Assembly (NCBI GenBank): GCA_022376515.1
Contig: WTXI01000117.1
Coordinates: 1 to 64,000 of the forward strand
Length of the DNA: 64,000 nucleotides
From: Lactifluus volemus
Taxonomy: Eukaryota > Basidiomycota > Agaricomycetes > Russulales > Russulaceae
Direction: 5' to 3'
Below are positions 1 to 11,684 of this stretch, in pieces (position 1 is the stretch's first letter; every line of letters begins with the position of its first letter). The position numbers were made by a program, and so were the translations under genes. The notes below the pieces were generated by a model. That model worked only from the letters and a program-made list of their open reading frames with translations. It did no database searches and had not been told where the DNA came from.

Positions 1-1242
1 TCCAATTACCGGATAATGGACCACCGCACCACCCACCCTCCATCCCCCACCTGGTCCACCAGCCGGCCCACCACCTCACCATCACCCCGGCCTATCCTCG
101 GACTGGATAGGCCACCAACTGGTCCACCCCCATCTGCATATTATATTCTACCCCTACGGTGCACAACCAGGCCTATCACCTCCCCATGGGGAGCGCCCAT
201 GTCCACCTTTCCCCGGTTTCGGTTCGTATCCACTGCCGCCGACGGAATCCTCCCCCCGGGCTAGGTCCATACGCACCTCCCCCCCTACCCATCCACCAAA
301 CGGTTATTCGGCTCCATATGGTACACCCGGACCACAGTTTTCCGTACCGCAAGGTTATTCGATGGCCTATACCCCGCATGGGTCCCTGCTTCCATGCCAT
401 TCGCCCCGCCGGCCCACCGGGCCCCCACCACCCTCTGCACCACCACGCCCGCCTGAGCGGGTCACACGCGCTGAGCGCTACGATAAGATCGGACATTTTG
501 CGGCAGGCCACACTGTATGCGACACGTTTACTTACCTTGACGAGTGTTTTAACTTCCCCTTTCCCATTTGCGCAGATGGCCCTGTACTTGACCATTACTA
601 CTCAAAGCCGTCAGCGCAAAGCTTCATGTCAACCCCTTGCTGCTCCTGTCCGGTGACAATGACGAGAGGCCGCATCTCCAGTGGAATATGCTCTTTTCTA
701 CCGCACATTGCCACCGCTCTACAGACCCGTCCCATCGTTCCTGGTCTATGGACGGCAGGAACCTGCCACATTCCCCCGTGTGACCCAAGTCCGCTCATCT
801 CGCACGTGGTGCCATGGATTCTCAACGTCGCGCGACAAACCCCGCCCTCGGCGTCAGTTGCGGCGACGTGATCGAGCAGTTATCCGACCACCTACAGCGG
901 CGGCTGCGCAAGGAAGACTATGAGGGTGCAACGGGCATGAAACGACGCGCAATCCGCGACGCGTACCACCACAATCGCTCACGGAGCGCAGGGGTGCCGG
1001 TGGGCAGCTAGGCGACGGGCTCAAGGCGCTCGATTGGGCTCGGCAATGAGACGATGTATGGCGGGATACAGCTTAACGAACAGTATATCATGGACCGGTT
1101 TAACGTCGTGATGCCCTGCATGCTCGAGCTGTTGTGCGTGGAACGGCCGTTGATCGACGATGACGAGATGGAGGATGCGCGTCGTGCGAGGCGCAGTCGG
1201 AACATGTCGACATCGCGGCCTCCGAGCCGCGCGTCGGGCTAA
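1..1242 (+). pseudogene. DUF6699-domain protein, decayed, 5' end outside window
   Basis: A proline-rich, apparently disordered leader is read from the left edge to about 514 and leads to a likely donor at 515. A DUF6699-type domain follows from about 619 to 1230. Recognisable landmarks are the entry (LHVNPLL), the middle (GVSCGDVIEQL), the basic HHNRSRS stretch and the C-terminal TMYGGI. These blocks lie in different frames: frame 1 at 619-760, then frames 0 and 2 between about 750 and 830, frame 1 at 850-990, frame 2 near 1000-1040 and frame 1 at 1054-1242. At least four single-base shifts are needed to join them, and TAG at 1009 and TGA near 778 interrupt the reading. DUF6699 is common in Agaricomycetes and its function is unknown. 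Neighbouring genes read cleanly, so genuine decay is likelier than poor sequence, though indel errors cannot be excluded. Confidence 0.6.
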
Positions 1243-3059
1243 AAACCCCACTGTCTGTGATACACCCACAAAGATATAGACTCACTTGCTCAAATGTATT
1301 GCCACCCAATAGGGTGCCTTGCTTGTATTTCTTTTTTGTTTTTCCTTGTTTCCACACACTCTTTTGTAACTCAAAGCCTCGAAGGTCTCCGTTGTTTGCT
1401 AGTATTGTCCCGTACACGTGACTGGAGCGTATGCACACGGATGGACCCTACTAATGGCACTCGTACGACTGTAACACCGCTACTCTTGTTACAAAAAAAA
1501 GTTCTTGCAGCGACTCTGCGGCTGTAGCTAATACTGTCGACTTGCAGTGGTCTGGATAACCTTTACTACTGTATGGCACTGTGTATATCTTAACGCACGG
1601 CCGAGATGTACTAGGATTGTGCCGACTTGGACTGCAACAATAGACCATATAGATGAAAAAAAGCTGCGCTTTCGATTGGAAGTTCCGTCGCCGCCTTCTT
1701 TCCAATGTAGTTGCCGGCATATATGTACACGTTAGCTTCAAGCTTCAAGCTTCAAGTTGTGGCTGACACGGTCCTTTGTGATATCCCCGTCCAGCCCTTG
1801 CCAGTGAGTAACGTTACGGGTCAGTGGCGACCCGGTCGAGTCGTACCTCCCACTGGCATGGAACGCTTCAACTTGGCATGGAAGATGACAGCGGTTACCA
1901 GTGCCAAACATATATATATATATGCACCTGTCTAGTGTTTTCTCGTCACGGTATAATAGGAGTAACGTACTTTCATCAGGTGCCAGTACAGGTGCCAGCA
2001 CTGAGCGCCCACTGGCGGTACACGCAATATGTCAATAGCCAGTGCCAGTAGGGTCAGGTCTGTAATCGTGCCAGTAGACGCTCCGTCGGGCGGTTTCGAC
2101 CTTCACACTTCCGCCAGCGTATCAACAACCCCTTCTGGCTTGTTCCTGAACTGGTTTGGATTGACACTACGACAACACGACTTGAATGAGGCGCAGACTC
2201 ACAGCCCCATCAATGACACTGGTTCTTTATTCCAGTGATGAACGCGATAAGCAGTTTCAATACGTCGTTTTACGCCCAAGTTTCGGTCACGATAGCACCC
2301 ACTTGTCGGTGACGAGGACACAATTTACCTGAAATAATGCAGCTAAAGGAGGAGTGCGTTTCTAGTGCATACCTTCATTGGGTAGGCCCGCCTATCTGGC
2401 GCAAAAACACGTTGGAATGAACACTAAATCCCGTTTTCTTCATGAATATAATGCATCCGCATTCCCAAATTCCGGGAGTTTTGATGTCCCAATGACCCTT
2501 ATACAGCTCCAGCTCTGCTATTAAACAGCTGTTCTGCCTTTCCTCGGACTCGGGAGTCAAATCGCGTAAATGATCGTACTCGTTTCCTTTTGCGCTCTGA
2601 ATCTGGCGACTCTGGCGAAGAGAGAATCTGAAAGCTAGCAAGCGCAGCGTGTGGGTTCATCCAAGAGACGAAGAGTAGCAGTGGAAGGCAACGATTGAAA
2701 TTCTATGAAAAAGTTGATATGAGCATCTGAAGAAGTAAACGCAGATTGTCGAAAAAGTTAGTGGCACGTGATCACCGCCAGGCACAGGCTCGAAGTCACG
2801 TATCAAAGGTTTGGCTAAACCATCGTGCCAGTGAGACGAGAGTGAGAATCGTGAAGGCGAGTGCAGATGACCTGAGCCTAAGACAGTGTCGGCTTTTTCG
2901 CGGAACGCTTATTACGAATGCTGACCGATCATCCGAAATGAGCTTGGGCGCTTGAATATTGTCTACACCGACTCGTCAAATTCGTCAAATTCATGCAGCG
3001 CGGTATATATTTTTACGGCTAACGTGGATTTGGCTTCTGTCACCGCTCTAACCTCCTCT
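1243..3059. other. Intergenic, no gene recognised
   Basis: I see no convincing coding segment on either strand. The stretch holds a short tandem repeat of AGCTTCA units (about 1734-1757), a TA run (1910-1922) and an unusual cluster of GCCAGT/ACTGGC words between about 1798 and 2070. The distal part (2700-3059) probably contains the promoter of the aquaglyceroporin gene. Confidence 0.5.
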
Positions 3060-4658
3060 ATGCGTTCGCTATTTCAGTCTCTGAGAAGTATTTCCCGTCA
3101 ACGTCTTGATACCAGGCAAGACGAAGAAGGCGGTGCTATACAAAACTTGAAGGTCGAATCACCACAGGCGGATGTCTTTTCTGCGAGTCAAGCGGTATAC
3201 TCGGCTCAGCATCCAAACAAATGGGCAAAAATACGGTTCGTGCGCACTCCCCATAGCATATTAATATGATCCCAATTCTGCACAGCGAAAAGATCAGGGA
3301 ACCGGCGGCAGAAATGCTCGGGACCATGATCTTCATCCTTATCGGGAACGGTGTGAACTGCCAATTCGGACTAAGCGGGGATACGGACCTCTCCCCGTCT
3401 GCGAAGGGCAGTTATCTCGGTTTCAACTTTGCTTGGGGATGCGGTCTGTAGACCTAAATATGCCTGCCCGTCTACTGCTTAATTTCCTTCCAAATCAGGT
3501 GCGGCACTGGGCGTCTGGATTTGTGTTGGCATCACCGGTGGTCACATTAATCCCGCAGTATGCTTCGATCAATTGCATAGAATGCATGCACTTCCTAATA
3601 TCCTTTGTATTGTCTTCTAGGTGACATTTTGCATGGCCGTTTTTCGACGGCTTCCATGGTTCAAGGCAGTTACCTACATTCTTGGTCAATTCATCGGCGC
3701 ATGGCTTGGCGCGCTCGTAGTTTACGCAAATTATTCTGAAGCCATCAATATCTTCGAGGGTGGCAATGGCCAACGCACGCTCAAGACTGCTGGTCTCTTT
3801 TCAACTTACCCAGTTTGTTTTGTTTTGTTTTGTTTCTCTTGTTCTTTTCTTTCTTTCTTTCGATTCTCACAGGAAGTGTTTTGTTTTGGGTAGCTCGCCT
3901 ACGTGTCGTCGGCTAACTGCTTTTTCGACGAAGTAAGAGCCAGATCTGCCCTTCACGTGAACTTGTTTGGTTGTTGAACGACTCACGTAGTTCATCGGCG
4001 CTTTCATCCTGGTTTTCGTCGTGTTCGCCATCTCCGATAGACGCAACAGTGGCTTGGATCCTAGTTTCATTCCTTTGGTCATCTTCATTCTCATTCTAGG
4101 AATAGGCGCAGCTTTTGGAATGCAAACTGGTACGTACCGCCGCTTCAATCCTGGCCCAATGTCCGTTTGAGTGGTAGGCTGACGATGTACGCCACGCGCA
4201 GGCTACGCCATCAACCCAGCGCGTGATCTTGGGCCGCGTGTCATGACCGCCATGGTCGGGTATGGGGCACAGGGTTCGTGGCCAGGTTACTTTCAAAGTT
4301 TGAATAACGTACTAACATTCAAACGATGGGTAGTGTTCACATTTCGTCACCACTACTGGATCTGGGGGCCAGTCATTGCCTCGTGTTGCGGTGGACTCGT
4401 TGCGGGCCTGCTCTACGATCTTTTCCTTTACCGTGGCCCCGAGAGTTTCGTCAATCGATCGTGAGTGTTCCTGTCTGACTGTCGCAAGTCATTGGATCCT
4501 GTCTTCTAACAGCATTTGTTCGCACCTGCAGGTGTGCTAGCGCCCCAGCTCATGCCTCGTCCCAAAGGAGAGACGAATACCTTGTCCAGGGCTCTCCCCT
4601 GTCACCTGCAGGAACCACAACAGATGAACCAAATCTAAGACACATACTCGAGGTCTGA
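3060..4658 (+). CDS. Aquaglyceroporin (MIP family), nine exons
   Basis: Predicted 362-aa major intrinsic protein that would conduct water, glycerol or other small solutes across a membrane. Exons are 3060-3235, 3286-3443, 3499-3557, 3621-3812, 3894-3932, 3991-4129, 4202-4273, 4334-4460 and 4532-4658; they sum to 1,089 nt with every junction in phase at GT-AG sites. The two half-helix motifs are visible: GGHINPAV, spanning the exon 3/4 junction, and INPARDLGPR at the start of exon 7. Asp after the second NPAR is the usual mark of aquaglyceroporins rather than strict aquaporins. Six hydrophobic segments are present, for example FIGAFILVFVVFAI and WGPVIASCCGG. The N-terminal ~60 residues are hydrophilic and the C-terminal ~45 are a polar tail. 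The start is the first in-frame ATG with an open exon. No lesions were seen. Confidence 0.92.
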
Positions 4659-5435
4659 CCTTGCTTTGGGTAATGTTTCCTGACAATCCCATCCTACCTC
4701 AATAAAATCTAGGTCTTACGGGCTGATGTAGGGATACCTGCATAGTGAGAACATAAAATGACTAGCGAAATAAGGAGAGAAGACGATAACGAGGGCCTGA
4801 TTTAAACCGGTGTATGGCGTGCAGACCACCACGAAATGAGAGGTAAACAGAAAAGATATTGAAATTGAAATTGAAAGGACTGGGGATGCAGAGCTGCTAT
4901 TAAGCAACGTATGATAGCTCAATTAGCTAGGGGTAGATGAATCTTGAAGTACCACTATCGCATTGGGAACTAGATCCTGAGTAACGAAGAGCCTGAGCAG
5001 TGGTCTTTTAAAGAGAGCGCCGGAAGCAATAGATAGTACGCCTCCGCTGTCAAGCTAATCGCACCCGGGATTACAACTTGGCGTGATGAAAGCCATCATA
5101 AACCGCAAGCTTGGGGATGTGACATCCCGATGAGAAGAGTGAATTTCAGACATTTACCGTGACGCAGACTCGGGCATGACTGGGTGAGCGCGAGCACGAA
5201 TTTCTGGTGCCGACTTACGTCGGCTTTAGCAGGTACACATCAAATTGACAGAGGGTGTGTATCCACAAATGACTACTGAACCCAGTCTGAGTCACTGAGG
5301 TAACTTATACAGCACCAGCACGAGGTGTAACTTACGGAAAATAATCTGTGGCCCGTGGGAAGGCGCCAAGTTAGTGGCTGTCAGCTGCGTTTACTTTTCA
5401 TCGTCATTCAACAAACTCACAAGTGACACTCCAAA
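4659..5435. other. Intergenic between convergent genes
   Basis: This is the 3' flank of the aquaglyceroporin gene and of TPR-CHAT copy 1. An AATAAA-like signal (CAATAAAATC, about 4700) lies about 40 nt past the aquaglyceroporin stop. No coding signal or repeat was recognised. Confidence 0.5.
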
Positions 5436-8400
5436 TTATGCGCCATAATGCACATAATTAACCCATCGCTCCAAAGTCACTACTTTCCTCCTCCGCAGAT
5501 TCTTCACAGCGTCCCGAAGTGCCCGAGCCGATCTCTCATAATATGCAACACCCGGTTCGCCGTCCGAGTCACTCGACAATATTGACTCGTAGAAATGTTC
5601 GGCTAGATCGTGTCCATCTTTATCCGCCATCGCCCACATCGTCCCAACAACACTTCGGAACCCACAATATTGCATCGCCGCCGCAAGATGGAGTACCTCA
5701 TCAGAGATGCTCTCCTCAGTCAGCTCAGCCGTGTGACAAGCTGAAAGGAACGCAAATTCAGCCGCAGGAAGTCGGGAGCGCACAATCTCGAGTAGCGTGA
5801 GCTGCTGGCCTCCATAGAGCTTGAATGATGCGTCAAATGGCTTCCCTGGTTCCAGATTTCCATGGCACACAAAATGGGAGAACTGGTGATCTCTGAGACC
5901 CTCGACCACATTAGAGGGTGTCGCCTTCTTTGAGATAAGAAATGTGACTGTTGTATTGAGATGCTGTATCGCCCAGATCTCTTTGATGGCATGTCGCAGA
6001 GATTCTGGTTGTGCGACGAGAAGTATTGAAGGCTTCCCCGAGGTCTGCCCTTTGGGTTTGTGTGACTCTATGAGTGCAGATAGCGTTGGGGTGTATGATG
6101 GAATGTATAGGTCAGAAAAATAGTGTTTAACCCCGTCATCTGAAGGGATTGGCCCCATTGCATGGAGAGGGAGATGACAAAACACAGACGTAGGACACCA
6201 CCAAACTCGGGATTGTTCTGGTATCCTCATCTTGTGAAATTCTTGAATGACGGGCTTGCCTACAAGCTTATAGAGACCCTCGAGTACGAAACGGAGAGCG
6301 CGCTGATACTGCTTTGATTCAAGGCTGTGATCCTTTCTAGCTTTTACAAGCCGATCACGCAACTCGACTGCGCGGCCGTAGAAGTCATCGCTTGTGGTGA
6401 TAAGGGAAGGAGGAGAGTCGTAGAAAAGTATGAGAATGTCAGAGCGCAGTGTGCAATGGTTAATGATGATGACTGGTCCGCATAACGCAGCGGACCGAAG
6501 GGTATCAAACGACGGAGGCTTCAAGAAGTTACCAAATTCTGGTAAGGCTCGGATCCGCGAAATGAGTTTGTCGCGATCATCCAGAAGTTGTCGTTGCTTC
6601 GTTACGAGATGACCAAACGGATTCGTTTCCCAGAAGCCCCGTACTTCGCTATCCTCTATTCCCATATTTTCGCGCGGCGCCATGGACATGGTAACTTTCT
6701 CGAGGTCCCTATTTATCGCCTCAAATTCCCCTGCCAGATTCGAGTCGACTGTACGAAGTTGATCAGCAGAGGTGCGGAAACCACGCATCTCGGACCAGAG
6801 TAAGGCTCTTCCTCTTTCTAGGGTCTCGATTGCCTTGTTGATTTGGCCGGTGTGGACCTGGTACGATGCATAGTGTGGTGGCAGCTCCTCGTAATTCTCG
6901 CGCATAGACACAAGACGAAAGTGTTGGATTTCGAGCGTAGGAGCGTAGGAAAGAGTATCTTGCATGAGGGAGAAGGCATTCTCGTAGGCAGCTGTGACGG
7001 AAGGGTGACCAAAACGCCGTGCGAGAATTGCCCATAGATATGAAAACCTAAATTTCTGAGATACCCTCGTGGTAATATCGTTTAAAAGGGTGACGACTAA
7101 TCGAATGAATTCATTCAAATCTTCTCGGCGCCGAAGAAGCTGCGTGCGGTAATATAATGGCAAAATAAGACACTCGGCTAGACAATGCTGGTCAAACGCT
7201 GTGTTAAACAACTTGAGAGCATCATGGAATATGGCAATTGACTCATCGAGGTACTCGATTGTGTGGGTGTTCCTAAACGCGCTGAAGAGAAGGACACCCA
7301 GCTGAAAAAAGACACGTTGTGGGTGTATACAAGTTCGATCACGGTAAATCGAAACATGCAGCAGCCGACAGTACTTGATCGCCGCTTCAATCTCCTCCAT
7401 ATCGGTGATGTACATCAAGGTGTCAAGTGCCCGAAAGTGTTCCCACCACTGTTCCATGGATATCGAAGAATTAGAATTGGTAAGAGAGGCAGTGAGAGAT
7501 GAAAGGTCGATTGTGTGTGGATCACTGTGACGCTCATCTTCCACAACCTCAATGCCGAATTCGTCGAGGCGCTTGTCTGCGAGAGTCGCAAGACAGTAGG
7601 ACAAAAGGGGGCGGTACGGATCGTCAGGAGGAATCAAGTTGAGAATAGTCCTGGAATGGGAAATTGCCTCTTCCAAATGTTCTGGCTTCTCATATGTGGC
7701 GAATCGCATGTAGGAAAGTCTTGCAACCTCCGTTAAAACATCTTTCTGAAAGTTACTGCGAATGTCTTCGGGGAGATCGGGGATGGAAGTTATGGCTCTA
7801 TTCAAAAGGGTTGTTGCCTCCTCGTAATCAACAATTGAACGTTTCATGTCGAAGCGTCGGCACAGAGCACAGGCGAGCAGAAAAGAAAGCTCGCGAGAAG
7901 GGAAGCGAACGTCTGCTTCCCGGAGGCATTCGATCACTTGGTCTCCAAGTTCACCCTTCATGGCGTATGGGCTAGTCGATCTAAGGGCTTCTCCAAGGAA
8001 TATGAAGGGACCGATTGGAGGGCCTTCCAGGTTGAGTAATTCGCGGCAAACAGTCGTCATCTCCCTGACCTCCTCCATGCAGTCGCCTGGAATCAACTCC
8101 ACCCGATTTGCCAATGTCCAGACAAGAAATGACGTGACATAACCATATGGGATGACATCGTCAAAGCCTTGACGCCATAGGTCTCGCAAATGACGAAGGT
8201 ACTTGATTCCACGACTTGAATCTGTGATGTCATCATCTGGCCGCGTAAATCCGGCCCAGCGAAGAAAAAGGGTGAGGGTGAGCCGAAAGAAAAGCCGAAC
8301 GGGATTTGGTGTAGTTCTACCAGTCCTACGCGATGGGAGGAGTAGCGCTTCCGCCAAGTTGAGGATGGATTTTTCAAGCTGTTCGTGCGAATCAGACAGA

Positions 8401-8613
8401 CTGTAGTGTTGGAATCTCCAGAATGCCAGTTGTTCGAGACAACTGGGGCGCCGAGGGTCAAATCGAGGAATTAGAGAAAGGATGTTTTGGTGTTCATAAA
8501 TCAAGCCCTCGACTTCAGGAAGAGAGACTATTCAAGGTGGAAATTATTGATAAGATGATAGGAAAGTTCGAGTTTTGAATCCGGAACTTACGTTCAAGTT
8601 CCTGGATGTTCAT
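5436..8613 (-). CDS. TPR-CHAT domain protein, copy 1 (caspase-like peptidase fold)
   Basis: Two exons, 8592-8613 (22 nt) and 5436-8527, give 1,037 aa. The tiny first exon (MNIQELE) is inferred from a phase-1 GTAAG intron that is conserved in all three paralogues. Residues ~20-650 are helical and repeat-like, consistent with degenerate TPRs. The C-terminal ~400 residues match a CHAT domain, a clan-CD cysteine-peptidase-like fold first named for HetF-associated proteins. A likely catalytic pair is visible: His in HFVCHGN (about residue 896) and Cys in FLSACHTA (about 938). The motif GFRSVVGTMWAM follows, as in other CHAT domains. By family analogy it is a peptidase or a scaffold in regulated cell death; its substrate is unknown. 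It is a paralogue of the genes at 19125 and 24940 and has no lesions. Confidence 0.85.
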
Positions 8614-9342
8614 GTTGCAATTCCAAAGACTCAGAAATAAATCAGAAACGGTCAGAGGACGACTTTGGGCTAGGAAAGAAGGGAGTCTGAAATCGATGGA
8701 GTTGAACGTTGAACATGAAGTATGTTGCTGTTAAATAGAACAATAATCGGACATGCGTTATCCGCGTGTTCGGACTCGGGAACTTTCATCGTCTCATCTT
8801 CATGGCTCGGAAATGTTCCTGTCTGCCAGTGGTGGTCAGCGAGCCCCTGACTTACTCCCGTTAGGAATTTCAACAGGCAAATCACACTGAGTCTAAACCG
8901 AACTGGCTTAGGAATCATACAGGCAGAGGATGGCTGATGCGATAAAAAGTTGAGCGCGCTGGGCATGATGCCATGGTGATAATCTCGAGCTCAATCACAT
9001 GCCTGGGCGTGTTGTTCAAGGCTATAATTAGGTTGACGTGTCGTCTCCTTTTCTGCACTGTACCGTACCATATCATACCATAAATGCAGCCCAGTCCTCG
9101 CACCGATGCCTGGAGACCCCGGCCCCATGCGCCAATGCATTGAGAGGCATCTACATCTGTCTCAGTCTCACGTGAAGGGAAGCCATATGAAGAGAGCCGG
9201 CTTTATAACCCAAGAGCATATGAGGAATACATGAAGAATAACACAAGAATCTTCACAAAGCCGTAGTAGCGAAATGCCTTTTTGTCAGAGCCAGGAGGGG
9301 TCGCGATACCGTCCTCCTATAGGACTCCCTGTTTTTCAAGCT
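8614..9342. other. Intergenic, upstream of TPR-CHAT copy 1
   Basis: This separates the start of copy 1 from the 3' end of the PRPP synthetase gene, so it probably contains the promoter of copy 1. No gene or repeat was recognised. Confidence 0.45.
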
Positions 9343-10712
9343 CTAATACCCGTTCAATCCGTTCATACCTGTATCTACCCAATCTCCGAAAAGCAAACTG
9401 ATCGATTCGCCGTTGTGGGTACGACGTATGCTCTCCGCAATAGTCGCGCTGATATCTAACGTCACTAGTTTTGTACAGCTTTTTTGGTGCCCATCTTGTG
9501 GGATCGTATTTGTGACCTATAGTTGAGAGGAATAATTAACAGCTGACATTGGTATCGGCTGCGTAAATATAGGCTCCTACCACTAGTGTTTCTATTGGGA
9601 GATTCTCAATAACACTCATGCTCATTTCTGAGAACAAGCCTATTGGCAAGTCAACAACCGAGAGGAAGGGGGACAGTGTGAGATGCACCATGAGAGACGA
9701 GCGCGTAAGTTCTTGAAGCCCCATTCTCCTTCAAAGATCGTGCAGCTAATGTCAACGTCTTCCCAGTGTCAATCATATCATCTACGAGAATAGCGACCTA
9801 GCACAAGGTTAGTCAAAAATGAAACCGAGAAATCTGAAAGTGCGAGAGGTCATGGCAATGGACTCACCTTGCCTCTGACATCGCCAACCAAGAGTTCCAT
9901 CTTTTCCGGCGCGTCAAGGGCTTTGCCGTCTCGCTTCTTGTGAAAGAGGGCAAATTCGAGACCGAGTTTGTCAGCGATGGTGGTGACACTTGAGGACCGG
10001 AGAGGTCCGGACGTCAGCGTGGATTACTAAACCCAAAAAAAAAAAAGAAAACACGCAACCGTTTGGCACCACCCGCATCGGGACTAACGATGATGCTATC
10101 CTCCCAACCCTCGATATGATACTTGATATACGAAATCATGAGGGGCTCGGACCAGAGGTTGTCGACGGGGATGTCGAAGAAACCCTGAATTTGGCTGGCA
10201 TGCAAATCCATGGTGATGACGTGATCGCAACCGGCGACGGCTAGCATGTTAGCGACGAGTTTCGCGGTGATAGGTGCACGACTCTTGTCTTTTTTATCCA
10301 TGCGCGCGTATGGATAAGATGGGATGACGGCGGTGACGCGACGGGCGGAAGCACCCTTGCACGCCGAGATGAGAATGAGAAGCTCCATGAGGTGATCATT
10401 GACGTCTCGACAGGCAGATTGGATGATAAAGACGTCCTCGTCGCGGACCGATTGGGTAATCTTAACGTTGACCTCTCCATTTGAGAACTTGGTGACTGTA
10501 CAGGGTGTGAGGGGAGTGCCGAGCCTAAGGGCATGTCCGTGGACTGCTCAGGTGGCGCACAGGGAAAACTGCATCTCACCGCTCGGCCACAGCAGCGGCG
10601 AGCTCCGGATGGCTGTTTCCTTTGAATGTGGCTTTAATGGCAAAGAAACGGGTGATGAAGGGGAGGAAAGAAGCGCACCAGCGAGGAGTTGGATAGAGTT
10701 ACCGTGTAACAT
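9343..10712 (-). CDS. PRS: Ribose-phosphate pyrophosphokinase (PRPP synthetase)
   Basis: Catalyses ribose 5-phosphate + ATP to PRPP + AMP, feeding purine, pyrimidine, histidine and tryptophan synthesis. The gene is read through at least seven exons from ATG at 10712 ([12 protein letters not shown]) to TAG at 9343. Family landmarks run in order: [23 protein letters not shown], the ATP-binding region around [30 protein letters not shown], the PDAGGAKR strand, the PRPP loop [14 protein letters not shown], and a C-terminal [21 protein letters not shown] carries the acidic pair typical of the phosphoribosyl loop. Length is about 320 aa, normal for the family. Introns are short with GT-AG ends; one contains an A-run near 10029. 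A transposon remnant begins only about 85 nt upstream of the start codon and may replace or shorten the promoter. Confidence 0.92.
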
Positions 10713-10796
10713 TGAATGAGAAAGGAAGGTAGAAGTAGAATACTGGAGATGATAAAATAAAGTGAAGGTGACCAAGGGTAAGTTAAGGCTAAAAGC

Positions 10797-11639
10797 TAAG
10801 GTAGGGGCCAACAGGAACGGGCACCCTTATGTAATCTACTTGTATAAGCGCCGAGAACGGCAAAATATGGACTTTGAGTAAACAAAAAAATTTATGGGTT
10901 GGAAATGCTTCAAAAAGCTTTATACATTATTGAGGTGTGTATTATACTTTTTTTCATGTTCATTTTTGAGCTTTGTTGCCATTTCCGGAGGTAATGTTCA
11001 ATGGCCGTGATATTTATGGTTTGCCCAGGCCGCCTCTGGGCCACTCAGACCATGTCCATATGTGCTGATAAACCGGGCTGCACGATTCGCGTAACTGATC
11101 AATCAGATCAGCTCAACATTGTTGACATGTCCGAGGGCTCTCACCATTGAATTTGGACAACTGGCATGTTGTCAAGTGAGTTCTTGATGTTTTGCTCCAT
11201 TTCTTTCATGTCTTTTGTCTTTGGGCTAGTCCTATAGATTAGCTTTGCAGCTCCCCAGTACTGCTCAATGAAATTGAGCTTGCAATATGCGTTTTTGACT
11301 GGTTTTGGGTGTGCTTGGCTTGCCCCATAGGTCACGTGTTGACATTATATAAGCGGCAAAATACGGTTGACCAAAAATTGAATCATTTCTCTCTCATTGT
11401 GAATCATCATTTTAGAGCATTTGGAACCTCTTTCCAATAAAAATATTTTTGGTGATATATCAAAGGCATAAGGCCAAATTTTTAGAAAGAAAAACCACAG
11501 AATTGCAGGACTACATGCTCTCTATCATCCCCAGCTACCAAATTTCAAACCACTGTTATGTTGTGAGTGTAATTGAGATTGCCATAAAGTACGACTTTGG
11601 CTTACATAAGGGTGCCCGTTCCTGTTGGCCCCTACCTTA
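10797..11639. mobile_element. Non-autonomous TIR DNA transposon remnant
   Basis: Perfect 38-bp terminal inverted repeats occupy 10797-10834 and 11602-11639, starting TAAGGTAGGGGCC and ending GGCCCCTACCTTA. If the outer TA is the duplicated target, the element is AGGTAGGGG...CCCCTACCT with a TA target duplication, as in Tc1/mariner/pogo-type elements. The interior encodes only the C-terminal part of a DDE transposase on the minus strand (separate entry). It is wedged between the PRPP synthetase start (85 nt away) and the glutamate 5-kinase stop (about 45 nt away). Confidence 0.85.
10965..11335 (-). pseudogene. DDE-superfamily transposase, C-terminal remnant
   Basis: The minus strand encodes CKLNFIEQYWGAAK followed by a charged helix (KDMKEMEQNIKNSLDN). 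After a probable short intron it continues with NRAARFISTYGHGLSG and AAWANHKYHGH. This block is characteristic of a DDE transposase family I recognise from basidiomycete genomes; the glutamate in the LNFIEQYW motif is probably the last acidic catalytic residue. The frame then meets TGA where related proteins usually have Arg before TLPPE, which would fit a CGA-to-TGA transition. The DNA-binding part and the first two acidic residues are absent, so the copy cannot be autonomous. It lies inside the TIR element at 10797-11639. Confidence 0.75.
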
Positions 11640-11684
11640 ACTGATCGATCATTACGATTTGTTTGCTCAGAACAAATACAGATT

